Positions 31,301-32,419 are shown, counted from the first letter of the stretch. The stretch is DNA of 52,145 nt from Methylosinus sporium (GCF_003113265.1 NZ_PUIV01000027.1:1-52145), one strand, 5' to 3'. Notes: generated by a model from the sequence alone, not told the origin. A program made the numbers and translations.

Positions 31301-31551
31301 ATATCATTAAGCATCTCCCGAACATATCGCGTATAGGCGGGGTGGGAGCCTCTGTGAACGGCATCCGGCGCCAAGGCCAGCCCCGTCGCGCTCGCCATTT
31401 CTTTCGACGACGGAAGTTCAAGACGGTTGTGCGTGTTGTCGTCGATATCAAACAAGGTCCCGAGAACTCGCAGAACCGGATGGTTTGCGAGTTCTTGAGG
31501 AATGATATGCTGATTTTGAAAACCGGATCGCGCCGACGTTGCGAACCCCAT
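295..31551 (-). CDS. giant RTX protein with N-terminal AHH-type nuclease domain
   Basis: One uninterrupted frame of about 10,418 residues. Start: ATG at 31551 has GAAAGG nine bases upstream. The duplicated relict start at 32419 preserves this ATG and its leader, but not the in-frame ATG at 31560. Order of parts (residues): AHH/HNH-like nuclease 11-120; helical region with hydrophobic stretches near 278-298 and 318-350; scattered Ca-binding repeats 430-540; EF-hand-like cluster 776-898; RTX plus HCBP-related modules 1480-6714 with a lectin-like domain and two DUF642-like domains; Tandem-95 repeats 6716-7454; RTX 7458-7944; Tandem-95 and Ig-like repeats 7946-9481; cadherin-like repeats to 9978; glycine-rich roll and C-terminal tail. 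There is no signal peptide, which fits type I secretion through the C-terminus. I infer a surface-attached or released toxin/adhesin that presents a nuclease tip. The acyltransferase and immunity genes upstream support this. A pure adhesin is the main alternative. Confidence 0.85.
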   Translation of the reverse strand: MGFATSARSGFQNQHIIPQELANHPVLRVLGTLFDIDDNTHNRLELPSSKEMASATGLALAPDAVHRGSHPAYTRYVREMLNDIQTKFNISDEGVISDHGRLAELDNYIKNFQNFLASKHTSLPGVDKSSLPAAFVLNNADPRLQGLGGLSTDEIYARYYAQHKSLGVLEGDSFFRNRAVLQAAGLDWNNRFDGPNGNTSVSSRLKIIEAFQKAGLHDINGIDLAEYDAQKVAKNVERKALGKLDALKNVIEAASKNSSGSVGVGGKFVGLSDKLGALDMTMIGLIGLGLYQISKDLNISVADLIKELKLDLSPELLKDAAAGVTKMIFENAALTLLTGGVGTAVRFAYDASDSTELAKLTFQILDVAFPEWGLGATFKAVSDELSSEYEHIQRLISSAITKAAFKLSGAKAMTVVDGEERLDSGQLTVAGDDQIDFMMAKGYADIRGNQGDDWLIHSGSGQASGNEGNDFLFAWKPDFIRQGEFLDHVSGPVAETDLHLTLDGGAGDDWLVSLGGERAITAGGLGRDWIFNTSDGGELWGDVEGSVSLGGGRYAYFENGEQKIVEDGHDNSDNFWYASNTTIMDAQHNDVLKFYGLPLTGGDANGGVAGLAINGLVGSAIGFANILQGNLQDPTRGIYQDHLLPWMTYGFKYDAEGNLDMYVTNQFDQLFRAVFGLDSSALSTPSDGALNGWMKIENVDIVGSRLGAGQFGLEGEGSLGMVFRAVNPLQALLPVLNLVPGAIGAALYYSVYADTLLSTVAATQRFAKALEWSAGNDPLVIDLDGDGLEATGLARSHSWFDLDGDLFRQKTGWLDGDDGFLALDRNGNGRIDDISEMFGGRFDGGFADLAQHDGNGDRKITMADAVWADLRVWRDADGDGETDAGELKSLDELGVTELSLASTPLGATTAAGARLLSYGSVTFASGEVSTMFEAIFASSDTDTKYAGEAGKADWQAGQRLDAKGFGRITDLSVAMANDVALEELATSTAAGMTSMKLGELVAQAGKVLGKWGESLELTRELTPVLIGADADGGAALLDRGVYVEDAQGGYWTLASGASVTDAQGAPIARASLEELLAMGGGWRLEQMWSPSDRASAIQFRAEAPYLMQVVDGRAAILDYGVEQADGAWKLASDPATIYATKDDILALAHDAGTEWRVEQIGFNPYADLPVDRIGVRFTNGQAVDYTVEVTDRDGTFYVWARNLDRAIQLEWKTGDSREFNLRNYAIDFDTLDEVDSADDSTYRVEMLTPAQFHFATSLGGIDFQPQMLSATLDNATGHIDYAVGPTGSANLSSDPGRYVSGVGAMIDLLQPVMEQYVVTSRRFAVRLALQGGLSDFARGFTYDVTSDSYHSVPVVVDTATGETRNRELAPLFEAIFEAAPASNDNDAVLDYLTDWNEILWQIYPDYKPAGDANPLGGAVAVDQAFIMQMLLPAFETIGVDLDLEGVAHALSIDETRIVRRQAAEAEVAGTDGDDFFILTAGDQHVTGGGGSDYYFVGRGSGADVIYDQDLNDNDELRFTDVYADQVEALRIGQDLILRIDNGAREIRLTDQFLGELNDYLSSGKQFETGVDAIVFADGAVWDRFRMAMEVVDKDRVAGVYNDSLMGSGSADILWGGKGNDYMSGSAGGDFYIFERGDGQDVIDDQGAFSFGLAKAGIDFLRFQGDIAASDLELTRDGESDNLTITLLADGVETSDAIEIVGQFAGIRTGLGLFGDLLGSSEGLDYVGPNLIERFVFGDGSSLEFTQIIEQVLQNAKTDGDDAIYGFLNDNTLDGGAGDDFLSGKEGDDTYIYGRGYGRDVILDNAIPGLFSPPQHDRLQFADDLRWTDLEFLREGASDTLTMRVAGATDEVTLSDFLEQVPILGFINLIEDVVFGDGTTWSAYKLAQHYIDIAKTDGDDTIYGFDPLSDEIDGGAGDDTLIGFDGNDAYHVAAGEGNDTILDSSGADRVLFGGLASTDVTFTRTALDLLVVVEATGQRITLQNQYVRDGAQTYAVEDLVFTDRTVSFLDVNPEDIDLVGAGADETITGSNFAETLDGRDGNDTLIGGDGGDTYKFDAGYGQDVIIDRRLRASWQDRRGVHVPVDDVVEFGGGVTRDELVFTKDGDDLLISITGRTDTLRIKNQFRDAEDGVELFRFFDGSTIKISDVEELLQIAGGNRGDNVIEGVVDQPNVLDGRQGDDTLIGGAEGDTYAFTAGYGFDTIIEKADAANVIDRVVFGASVRAEDIAVSRNGNDLRIDLGDGVDVLTVVNGLTTTRVEQYEFADGAVWTIDQIIDRMLTGAGADDHLIGLDNRNDTISGGGGSDALEGGLGDDTYRFGVGDGSDSVYDVGGIDRVVFGDDITSDMLTFANVDGDLVISITGAEDHLAILSGYALEPVESFEFADGAVLSLADVRALIRDAMPNAGQDIVDMRELPAGSVLRPGSGNDRIILANDARVEIGQLEGVDSVEMPSGVTTATVALLAYASSDAVVRMASPDSTDLIVAFPATGDQLIVRGALGGGALPSIEFADGAAWDGAALVQASIAGQESAGDDVVTGSARADRLAGGAGDDELSGGAGDDAFAFARGDGRDVIGDASGADRLTISGYAASDMRVSQIDPARTELLLTFADSGDQIVLRYTSAWSGVDAVVFSDGTSFTRDQLRDLVAGAGTRLDDRLTGSARSETFAGGAGDDVIVGGGGDDVYRFARGDGQDRIEGNGGADGKGVLAFGAGIALADIDVSRDLDGNLVLAIAGGDDRVTLVGVAGDPDAVVGAATFADGARVTYQALALMAAATGGDDHIVTPGDIAQPAIGAEIYGGLGNDHIEGGRGADVITGGLGDDRLEGGNGADIYYFARGDGQDTISDVETSTGATPLDAVRFGPGVAPSDIRFLSVGPADIIIGIVGTEDRLTLEDMLRSGSSTTDYGVERFSFADGAEWLLPDILSRAAASTTAGDDTIDLGSQIDVTATLDGGAGDDLLAGGVGDTTYVFGRGYGRDTISEGATWSGSDDMLRLGAGVAPADVVAVRDGADIVLRLVGADDRLRILGQATASKPPVDRVVFADGTVWSAAELLARALDPAAAERMLHPSDPNADPFADPIFATAAGGGDTGSESSPTVGVAASQTLIDSYVDGLAVVGSASALGDGAYQLTPASGNKAGAVWGEVDIADDVVWTTKMLFGQSDGGADGMSFAVQNNSAAALVGGGGMGALTPGSFGIIFDTWGQSADFSQFVYNGQLNDSAFDPRHDYAQLEDGAWRDVVISWSAATSTFSYSVDGVEIGYKSVDVVDRLFGGDSHVWFGFGGATGGAYNDQRVQIVSIQTTAPGAADPDTVGAVEQIGSGLYQRMLAGAAAQNVYDVFAPLHAWGDKLDTIVNFTAGDAGDSLNIAIGEGLDGEVLAVADGADTLVYFAEAGVRRLADARLLLRLENVAPDTLTGFNFAGAPFVAVADQTIDGASGVDALTGGWGNDTLSSSFGADRLIGGAGDDMLEGGSDDDTYVFNVGDGQDTIRDEHSQWPTLYSGGGNDTIEFGEGVDWSMLRFSVSGGSLIIDIAGGDDRITVSGGFRSGLYGVERLTFADGSVKTYADIMAALSAGGPGDDLLYDDTAAGVLTGGAGDDTLDAYWGADRLVGGAGNDMLRGGGDDDTYVFDLGDGRDTIRDEHSQWPTLYSGGANDTIAFGEGVDWSMLRFSMSSGNLMIDLAGSEDRITISGGFRSDLYRIENLRFADGSVKSYADIMAALSTGGPGDDLIYDDSAAGSLIGGAGNDTLDSFWGADRLEGGTGNDILLGGGDDDTYVFNLGDGRDTIRDEHSQWPTLYSGGANDRIAFGAGVDWDMLSFAVSGGDLIVSIRGTGDRITIVGGYSDANKRIETFAFADGGARSFAEAVARVGEDRVTGLTLTGIASANTIRGGFGDEALSAAAFSSGVTLEGGGGQDQLTGSAYVDTLIGGAGNDTLAGGAGGDIYRFSAGFGQDLISESTSNGSLNVIELDASLSSDDLVIKSNFSAAADGAINFGAAIIAFAGSDDRIRVSDLDVVAEIRFADGAILDKAAMAARAVPYATIEQYLNYWDVPSDDTFVGGAGDDTLDGGGGADQLDGGAGNDELWGDDGDDILTGGTGNDALRGGAGADVYRFSVGSGHDRVYTGESGLDWIEFDASVSPADIAVERGGVERGDSRSLYLRNTIVGDVVEIADALDSAGDAAIAGVRFADGTSWAFTDLAAQAVAIGGVDIRHGGATVDTLVGSESGDTLDAGALDDTLIGGGGNDFLYGGDGDDILDGGAGRDDIEGGAGGDIYRFSAGFGADWLRDQHEDGRVNAIEFDATIASADIAVYYSHDGQSLLLEEIGGDGSILIDSAYTDAAYGVDEVRFADGAVWTRDDLIAAAVEVPGLLLGGDATDQTLTGSDFDDVINGGAGNETLVGGAGNDELHGDAGSDILIGGAGSDYLEGGAGDDVYRFSAGFGSDWLALSDWGDADTIELDATIGPASVHIADFSARSSGEWLITFDGSDDMIDMWSMDSADRIVFADGATWTYDDIMARVEPAAGLDLYGDTGLQYEGSELWDRLYANGAGPAVMHGYAGEDEIYGNGGDNLIDGGGGDDYLSGGAGSDTYQFSAGFGQDLISDENAGSDVNVISFDASITADQLVLEGRSRIVIEGPPEPLTLSDIRIAGADDRISFLDDFNAGNFEIHFADGVVWTQADIDARITPASGEELSGGAPMIGGATDDYLYGGSNGEAIEGGAGNDRLYGNGGDDILTGGTGSDSLYGDIGSDTYRFAKGFGEDWINETAEAGSVDVVEFDASIDSADVSVLTDSPSLSGAFYLSVAGGEDRLWIWRGYNEAMIAEVRFADGVVWTAADLEARLAYFVRPTISTLTSGASVDGSAGDDALTGTAGADTIQGDSGQVWRATGDNLVVNGSFEQAGAGVAAKSWGQSSLDSPGWTRINSTQPANTPWYEQINAGYSGVTPTDGQYWIDLDGAYGGSWGSGSNLQIVQDISGVSDGETLLIQFDHANRTSASSGSFDVLWNGAVVASFNNTGSAIHSSVRVTAQAGANQLGFRGTGSQDGNGALLDNVMVTGAEAVASDAIGFDTISALDGDDTVHAGVGDDIVSGGAGDDTLHGESGNDTIAGDAGDDVIVGGTGDDTLSDSAGDDAYRFARGDGQDKITDAAGTDRIEFGAGIAASDVRVEVVGDASTLQVTFTGTSDRITIVNGSLTDARAIESFSFADGAIWTYADIARAWQAPTDGADLIIGSAGDETLAGGAGDDRITAALGNDTLLGEGGDDTLTGSTGNDVLAGGTGVDSLAGAGGDDTYRWGRGDGDDAVTDSGGGADRVEIAAGVSPADIDVYALDSASLTLRIRDTGETLDLVNVVSNAAYAIETIAFADGATWSAADLFARSLIGGDGNDTRTGASGGETLLGGGGDDTLSGLAGNDALDGGGGADTLLGGTGTDTLAGGAGDDALSGGSGADTYVFAAGDGVDMIEDIGDGASDTIRIAGYAASAVRFAAVGDDIVIRFAGSADRIVVRHALADGFVDTIEAFAIADEGVTFTLEQVEARLVEDIATTGDWLVGGDGADTLTGGAGDDFLSGGDGADTLSGGDGADLLAGLSEDAFSDTLTGGAGRDTYSFLPTRAGAGAIVADTITDFTPGAEGDVIRLRTSNPNPFQGGGLRLAQDGADTVLLVRAANGSDQIALRLAGVDSAALNSANFDGAPIAIDNSAGISDGEAGNTLEGGPLGDRIFGNGGADTIFGYAGNDRLAGGADGDRIDGGFGNDLIAGQEGADTLIGGAGGDILSGGAGDDVLTGYGDGSGAADSDVLDGGEGDDRLNGGAGNDAYRYAPGDGRDTIADLGGADRIEFAAGVAAGDVTVGQDGGDIVLRIAGDDGEIRLSGGVTGATVIETVAFADGTEWSWDDLLGLASRGGAGDDVLTIPQPIGANLLVNGDFSQITTVSGTPSWGVQASRVPGWTDATGQTFELFPDGAGGYWIDIEEYYAHMDIRQTIGGLSDGQEMLVFFDLAHRDWAPTSGIEALWNGAVIGAYEVDHTDFRTITLSVTAVAGDNRIEFRSVGATSADGVSLDNVGVFAVGGALGGSIDGGAGNDVLTGGAGADMIAGGTGDDRLLGGAGDDTYLFARGDGQDTILDTQGANTLRFADGVAADDVRAVRGTANLVLEIIGAGDRIDLGAPARPGMGVSRVEFADGAVWSEDTLIALARAPGDGADVIRGDALDNVLAGGAGDDLILGGDGADSIDGGLGGDRLEGGAGDDAYAFQRDGGRDRIADAGGADAIVFAADIAPGDVAVEQSRDGADFALVVRATGARITIEDAFGAGKVEEIRFADGAVWTTDDLIARAATFGDDVLSGDAGANVLAGGLGDDVLAGLGGDDTYRFARGDGGDVIRDGSSSVADRLEISGYSASEISFHRLGSDSSDVAIRFAGSDDQILIANALGANSAGVETIALDDGATYHVADLALAIVSSLATDGDDTIIGTGGDDTLVGGKGNDLIAGGAGSDTYLYARGDGDDRIDAFGSGADTVRLTDYTVADVLSAVRGGPDSNDLVITFAGVGDRLVLVDALAAANGSGGNSLTVSFADGASWNRDAMRARALSDVYGDGDDNAYGFDGADSFAARPGDDLMAGAGGGDAYAFGRGSSHDTVSDNGASGADTVQILDFAATDASVERLYRGSDAVVIRFTGDDADSLTIVDALATDAKGVETITFADGVAWTKDTLRQLLDNRAPEAADDGFYSVTTGVELVIAATEILGNDFDADGDALRIVAVDAGSAGVATIDAEGNVHYTAIGGHHGSASISYTVADGRNGFDNAAIDLRVRPVATALPDDGFSVAEDDSLVIRVERLLSNDLDGDRMVVGQVYGATNGAVSLSSDGNISFTPTANFNGAAEFTYVANTPEGGRAEAKVAITVTPVNDAPAARDDSAPAVPEGAVFTLDPRVLLANDSDIDGDVLAVHSVQSNADVSVSIGADGLIHVQPAAYYWGAAWFDYVAADPSGATSTGRVSFTVTPVNDPPEPHDDRFATTQSGDPILEDNPIVISAERLMANDIEHDGEAMTVTAVANAHGGRAELLDNATVLFTPNANFNGDAGFDYQVDDGHGGAAWARATIAYQPVNDRPVARDDSYGQLGLEFLRGQEDTPIEIPLIELLKNDDDPEGFAVRFESAGNAVHGAIELTDHGSILFTPDPNYWGEATFSYLVADNEGLVDGAVVDLYFDNVGDGPPEARRDVIYVNEDIPTVIPISTLLANDADIDLDTIEFVGWRHAGLLDALLYGIDAVQKINGTVEYDADGNLLYTPDRDATVASGVVYRVTDNADGVADGYVDIVIVPSNDDPTAQDDFGFVTPLDAPLVLRAGDLLSNDYDIEEADHDGDGVIDDMLDDPDRARPSFVGVVGVWSADALAQGERAPVGEAEVVGWAGEQFIVVRFPEGFNGNVAVEYSIADAQGATDTAFAMGSVADFYAGQLRGTARPDYLAGTPGADAIQALAGDDYVLGDAGGDVIEAGDGDDWIDAGADDDRIDGGDGADRIGGGAGYDTVSFVGSDVGLRADLESRIGQGGWAQGDTFLGVEALIGSAFADQLGGDAGDNRLEGLGGDDILEGRDGADTLLGGDGADTLTGGAGADVIDGGAGVDTADYSFGAAGVSISLAAGAASGGDAEGDVLIGIENLTGADAADMLEGDDGANVLSGGRGDDALLGGAGDDTLIGGRGADRLEGGAGVDIADYTLSAEGVMVDMVDGGAGGGDAAGDIFSGIEIVQGSYHDDTIRGDDGDNRIRGGRGADVIDGRGGFDAADYSRADEGVAVDLGAGAGSAGEAAGDALIAIEKLIGSLWADRLAGGAGADTFQGLRGDDTILGGGGSDDYLFTFDDGHDTIVEQGDAADADRIVLGAEIAPKDVSVLRDGDDLVLELERQDGFLIDALRVTNHFLGAETGIEQVAFADGAIWDRGRLDQLQRLGRFNAADDIARFAVEDEPIAIDPADLIVNDAEIGALDLLLVGVDRPTNGAVRLRDDGMIEFLGAQDFNGDGYFYYTVRDQFGRESSARVEVDISPVNDAPTAVDDPLVYAVEDTVLHVRIENLLANDFDVDGEYEGLHIVSIAPLENDAGQAIDSYWNADHQYAATNVTASISSDYIDFAMRPDYFGAAGFAYTLADDSGATSTATVEIYISPVNDAPRARDTVHSVRLETTATLTVADLLANTYDIEGDSFTFVGLHPGADGNPAANGEVTFDPDAGAILFTPWALGDASIEYDVIDARGAGAMLSYEYKVRPLNDPPKAYNDYGLRTLEDQALVIDPAQLLANDADENGDTLTIESISRFADNGKAMLRDDGMIEFRPRPDFNGSAGFDYTISDGRGGASTAHVFITILPRNDGPILRNDLVSGLEDGPLYVIPAEAFGNDIDRDGDVIFFKRSSVLGVVDHRYLSADYTVAARMADGGALADSIAFDPATMRFTGSLPAAQDKVAVDVWLTDPADGRVFNTRFELTADELSNGLDVSGAVLDGFEIRSDFAVDFAFGANDLDAQTTVTATLADGAALPAWLVFDAQALTFTGVAPDGASDPFDVTIGFTRPDPQGGAALAWSDTVSLDPAQLAGGVAYHSKLALFDLENGAVSASLIGQRPLPDWLNFDAAARRLSLSGFEPDADAQLARLDVTFTPAERDLPQGVHASSDKGFTLEFVIDPLGDLAAQLAAINRALAGDPYFAAQGLFALDLDGAGPIVASRESGAPLPAWLTFDARTLSFEGAPPPSWVGAIPVRMDISAGGGLPAMSVIAEAVVDDTFRVTSANGLSVSTASERIDVDAPADFNGAIVISYDANDEKGGASSKPALIFYDVKPTRERPDAATDDIAAREGETTRFAVIDLLANDFDRDGDPLRLIGVGQPANGVLALELAHLAIDPPAGIAQADGAVWSARLADGGDLPEWLAVDPATGAIAGDAPLDFKGGLDIVVTRTLGADAQTATLHRDVDGNEGAFAVYTPADAFSGADSFAYTVTDDREGPSTGAGVLHVASVDDPPVAVEDTVTAIEDMPLSIDPAALLANDHDVDGDPIRFLDVANPTHGAVSYDGETIVFMPDHNFSGKASFEYVVTDDADGSSAGLVTVDVVSTNQAPIAAADVFATVEDTPFEFSKADLLANDSDPDGDAITFQSISRGATGGRIVELTGGRWQFVPDENVNGPVAFGYTIGDGRRTDVGAITFDIAPVNDAPIANPDGAGAANDPEGVFRTLQDESVTIDFAALLSNDRDVEGDVFSIVEVFDGDQGTVAQSGDAAVFTPDAGYIGDAGFHYRVTDAKGASSVGYATILVAPDAPLPTPVSDFGLEALEDSHIDIDPAQLMANDVAPEGTTLAFVRLDGAELLDNGKYRVTPAPDYYGRIELRYWIQNEQGFPVSTTVAIDVLPVADAPAAVDDTLATVEDSPLVIFASQLLDNDSDADHQAFVMSQIVDASGVTVADLGWGQLQITPDANFNGEAWFDYEIEDSTGLTGVARVTVTVDPVNDAPAIAAIPVLEGVEDHPFSATLPAGFASDVDGDALVVEVRGQGGAALPGWLSFDRQTRTLSGDPPADFNGSITLEVAASDGQLGNMRELLVSIAPVNDAPYVAMALADRVSPEEQAVDFVLPDGSFADIDSASLALSATLADGSELPGWLSFDPAARRFAGQPPADHNGAIEVRVTASDGELGVSDVFTLTVTPANDPPVVAIPPADAHGAEDTPFVFALPAGTFADIDGDALTLTAILSDGSALPAWIGFADGAFTVTPPADFNGSLALEVRASDGSLSVAAAFALIVDPVNDAPVVATPIPSLSSPEDASWTFQVPAGTFVDVDDDRLDYTASLANGDSLPAWLSFDAMTRTFSGAPPENYNGSQSLRVTASDGELATSAEFELTLVSANDAPVVASPIASQDSPEDAPWVFQVPAETFLDVDIDPLIYTASLANGEVLPAWLSFNAMTRTFSGAPPANYNGSQPLRVTASDGAQAASTTFTLNVTPLNDAPIAQDDAGFAAVANAPLTIAFSALLANDNDVDIGDVLAIASVGDAQHGSVALTADGVVFTAASGYSGPASFVYTVSDGAGGSANASVSLTVDNPVSVINGPAYGGGRIWGVAGPETINAYGYGNKIYANGGSGTINAGSGNATVFAGSGDLTINLAGYNDVVIGGDGDDIVSGSAGSATVRLGNGTDVVTVGGYGNRVTLGDGDDTVDLGLGGSRLKIGNGSNKITIAGYGNTVVAGDGSNTLSGGSGNESLTFGDGDNDIKTSGYGNVIRVGDGDNAIVAGSGSDTVTAGNGDNTITLSGYNNTVSLGAGVNLVDGGYGGDRVTVGGGSAVIDLDGWNNVVTINGGATATINDHGGGLGVKIGSSLDHVVINGMSADMSAWIDLLSPSMGYSSRSAIMSALQSDGNGGTLLTLAGGGAIDITGVTPDHLSAANFRIG
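1620..3110 (-). repeat. cadherin-like (CADG/He_PIG) repeats near the C-terminus
   Basis: About five repeats of roughly 100 residues carry PAGTFxDxDxDxL, LPAWLSFDxxTRTFSGxPPxxYNGS and RVTASDG. The last two copies (about 1640-2210) are nearly identical in protein and in long DNA blocks, for example TTCGCCGGCGGCGCGCCGGA and its one-base variant (T-C-C for T-C-G), indicating recent duplication. One final Tandem-95 unit follows at about 1340-1620. Confidence 0.75.
3110..7715 (-). repeat. Tandem-95 block 2 with inserted putative-Ig (He_PIG-like) repeats
   Basis: Tandem-95 units recur with LLANDxDxDGD and FTPDxNFxGxxxFxYTV patterns. Around 5100-6300 this is broken by domains with LPxWLxFDAxxxxFxGxxP signatures, the putative-Ig or dystroglycan-type cadherin-like form. 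All are extracellular beta-sandwich rods. Individual repeats are strongly diverged, unlike the 149-residue trio upstream. Confidence 0.75.
7720..9180 (-). repeat. RTX block 2 of the giant protein
   Basis: A second run of nonapeptides (for example GGDGADTLTGGAGADVIDGG) is interleaved with ADYSxxxxGVxVxLxxGxGxGGxAxGDxLxxIExLxGS segments, the classic serralysin/RTX adhesin form. It ends with one HCBP-related module carrying FADGAIWD. It separates the two Tandem-95 blocks. Confidence 0.8.
9190..11405 (-). repeat. Tandem-95 repeat block 1
   Basis: About seven repeats of roughly 95-105 residues. Each shows the family's pattern: ARDD near the start, LLxND(x)D in the middle, then GxVxxxxDGxIxFTPxxNFxGxxxFxYxVxD. 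These cadherin-like beta-sandwiches make extended calcium-stabilised rods in large adhesins. The block sits between two RTX sections. Confidence 0.8.
13340..13805 (-). other. DUF642/CBM-like beta-sandwich domain, second copy
   Basis: Residues about 5916-6071 begin NLLVNGDFSQ, contain GGYWIDIEEYY and GLSDGQEMLVFFDLAH, and end SLDNVGV. The layout parallels the first copy, but the two are only moderately similar, so duplication is old or each was acquired separately. Together with the lectin-like domain it gives the shaft at least three candidate sugar-binding sites. Confidence 0.55.
16365..16890 (-). other. DUF642/CBM-like beta-sandwich domain, first copy
   Basis: Residues about 4888-5063 start with NLVVNGSFEQ and contain GQYWIDLDG and a QDISGVSDGETLLIQFDH segment. 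They end with LLDNVMV. This signature (NGSFE at the start, a W-x-D-L-D core, LDNV at the end) belongs to galactose-binding-like jelly rolls of the DUF642/CBM type. It is embedded between RTX modules and probably binds polysaccharide. Confidence 0.55.
19900..21240 (-). repeat. three near-identical 149-residue RTX modules
   Basis: Three consecutive modules repeat with a period of exactly 447 bp, judged from the shared DNA word ATAGAGCGTG (third base from the end C in the third copy) at about 20161, 20608 and 21055. Each encodes an identical DEHSQWPTLYSGG segment, followed by VDW and the same module order. The neighbouring RTX modules are far more divergent, so this is a recent in-frame expansion inside the shaft. 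Confidence 0.8.
21640..22260 (-). other. L-type (legume) lectin-like domain inside the giant protein
   Basis: Residues about 3098-3304 interrupt the RTX pattern with a non-repetitive beta-rich domain. It contains ADGMSFAVQN, then FGIIFDTWG, then a WRDVVISW strand and a VWFGFGGATGG segment. This order is typical of bacterial legume-lectin-like carbohydrate-binding domains, which bind sugars through an Asp/Asn/calcium site. A role in recognising a glycan on a surface or another cell is inferred. The ligand cannot be predicted. Confidence 0.6.
28860..29225 (-). other. EF-hand-like calcium-binding cluster of the giant protein
   Basis: Residues about 776-898 hold repeated DxDxDG-type loops: DLDGDGLE, FDLDGDLF, LDRNGNGRIDD, HDGNGDRKIT and RDADGDGETD. 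This block is common in very large secreted RTX proteins, between the N-terminal head and the repeat shaft. Calcium binding outside the cell would fold and rigidify the section. The pattern is plain in the sequence; the structural role is inferred from the family. Confidence 0.7.
30500..30720 (-). other. hydrophobic helical segments of the giant protein
   Basis: Two stretches stand out in an otherwise polar, charged helical region. One is glycine- and leucine-rich (TMIGLIGLGLYQIS, near residues 278-298). The other is Ala/Leu/Gly-rich (ENAALTLLTGGVGTAVRFAY, near 330-350). They lie between the nuclease and the first calcium-binding repeats, where RTX pore-formers carry membrane-inserting helices. 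They could help membrane insertion or nuclease entry, but each is short and no lysine acylation site can be picked by eye. Confidence 0.35.
31200..31521 (-). other. AHH-type nuclease-like domain at the N-terminus of the giant protein
   Basis: Residues 11-84 read like the AHH family of the HNH/Endonuclease VII fold. A QHIIPQELANHP segment (candidate catalytic H15) is followed by an Asn in THNRLELP (N42) and then HRGSHPAY (H66, H70). In this family the histidine-asparagine-histidine set binds one metal ion and cleaves nucleic acid. The hallmark A-H-H triplet appears here as N-Q-H, so one of the two adjacent histidines is Gln. AHH domains are usually the C-terminal toxin of a polymorphic toxin; here the domain is at the very N-terminus. 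Activity is inferred. Confidence 0.65.
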
Positions 31552-31560
31552 AGCAATCAT

Positions 31561-31566
31561 CCTTTC
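31561..31566 (-). promoter_or_regulatory. ribosome binding site that fixes the giant gene start
   Basis: On the minus strand GAAAGG lies nine bases before ATG 31551. The relict copy has GAGAGG at the same distance before ATG 32419. In between, the giant gene reads ATGATTGCT and the relict GTTATTGCC, so only the downstream ATG is common to both. Confidence 0.6.
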
Positions 31567-31583
31567 AATTTTTTTTGCAATGC

Positions 31584-32321
31584 TCAATTCATCCATTGCG
31601 GCCGATGCTGGCGCGCCCATTCCGGATATTTTTCTATGATTTCGGCGATCCGTTTTGGATCTTCCTCCGCCCAACGCAGATAAGGCGCCATTTGCTTTTC
31701 GGCGCTCCAGGGAGTATCGAAGGCGTCATATCGACTGTAGGTCGCGTAGCGGATTTTTTCTCTCTCCAGACGATCATGGAGTTCGCCGGAGACGAAAATC
31801 CTCTCCGGTTGGGCGAAAAGCTGTCTCCATAGATGCCGGCCGGCTATTTCTCGAAGGCTCATGCTTCCTCCGAGAGGAGGGCTGGGCAGATACGGCTCTC
31901 CAGACACCGTCTCGTCCCACTTCGGATAGGCCGCCGCGATGAACGCGTTGAAGCGATGCCCTGGAAGCAGAAGGAAATATTCTTCCGCATAGGGCGCTCC
32001 GTCCTTGGCTAGCAAATGGACGGGATAAAAGACATGGACGCCTTTTTCGAATTCCTCGATCACCTCTTTGACCCGGCGACTTACGCAGATGAAACCGATA
32101 AGCGGAAGGATGTCGCAAAGCTTCTTCGTGTCTTGCTGCTTCGCATACAACTTGTGTTTCTGGGGCTGCGCCAGTTTCGATTTGCCCCGATAAACGGCGG
32201 AGAATTCCGCTTTTCCTTCGTCTTGGACAAAATCGAACATCGGCTTTCGATTGGTGGTCATGTCCGCCTGAAACAAATATACTGCGGGCGTCGCCTCCGT
32301 TTTCTTTCGAACCGCCGCCAT
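31584..32321 (-). CDS. Imm11/DUF1629-like immunity protein, toxin-proximal copy
   Basis: A 245-residue cytoplasmic protein with no signal peptide or membrane segment. The central part, FICVSRRVKEVIEEFEKGVH, then FYPVHLL and EEYFLLLPGHRFNAFI, has the layout of the Imm11/DUF1629 immunity family, which accompanies polymorphic toxins. Its stop lies 32 bases before the giant gene start, and its ATG overlaps the stop of the relict ORF as TGATG. The location directly before an AHH-type toxin makes it the likely cognate antidote, binding the nuclease tip inside the producing cell. It is a diverged tandem copy of the gene at 32454-33188. A GTG three bases upstream is an alternative start. The family assignment is by motif recognition only. 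Confidence 0.65.
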   Translation of the reverse strand: MAAVRKKTEATPAVYLFQADMTTNRKPMFDFVQDEGKAEFSAVYRGKSKLAQPQKHKLYAKQQDTKKLCDILPLIGFICVSRRVKEVIEEFEKGVHVFYPVHLLAKDGAPYAEEYFLLLPGHRFNAFIAAAYPKWDETVSGEPYLPSPPLGGSMSLREIAGRHLWRQLFAQPERIFVSGELHDRLEREKIRYATYSRYDAFDTPWSAEKQMAPYLRWAEEDPKRIAEIIEKYPEWARQHRPQWMN

Positions 32322-32419
32322 CACAGCCCCCTCTTGCCGAAGACCTTTCGGGAGCCGGCCGCAGGAGCGCCCGATTGGCGATTTTGGAAACCGGGCCGCG
32401 CCGACGTTGTGAACCCCAT
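32321..32419 (-). pseudogene. relict toxin start fused to the tail of the DUF4261-like gene
   Basis: A 32-codon frame starts MGFTTSARPGFQN, nearly the first 13 residues of the giant protein (MGFATSARSGFQN). It ends RQSGAPAAGSRKVFGKRGL, nearly the last 19 residues of the 342-residue protein encoded at 33188-34216. It is the junction of a tandem duplication rather than a gene with its own function. It keeps a ribosome binding site, and its stop overlaps the next gene's ATG, so it may be translated as a coupling leader. Confidence 0.85.

Larger units (their letters stand above)
31514..32381 (-). repeat. tandem duplication, unit adjacent to giant gene
   Basis: This 868-bp unit contains the toxin-proximal immunity gene plus a few codons of toxin start on one side and of the DUF4261-like tail on the other. 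It is directly repeated at 32382-33248 with an offset of 867-870 bp. The outer breakpoints, CTGA before the unit and GGCGA after the other, share only GA, so duplication occurred at minimal homology. Confidence 0.85.

Noticed and set aside
31551-31674. Upstream in-frame starts of the giant gene (31674, 31596, 31560)
   Set aside because: 31674 would overlap 91 bases of the preceding immunity gene. 31596 overlaps its last codons and has no ribosome site. 31560 is not conserved in the duplicated leader, whereas 31551 is.
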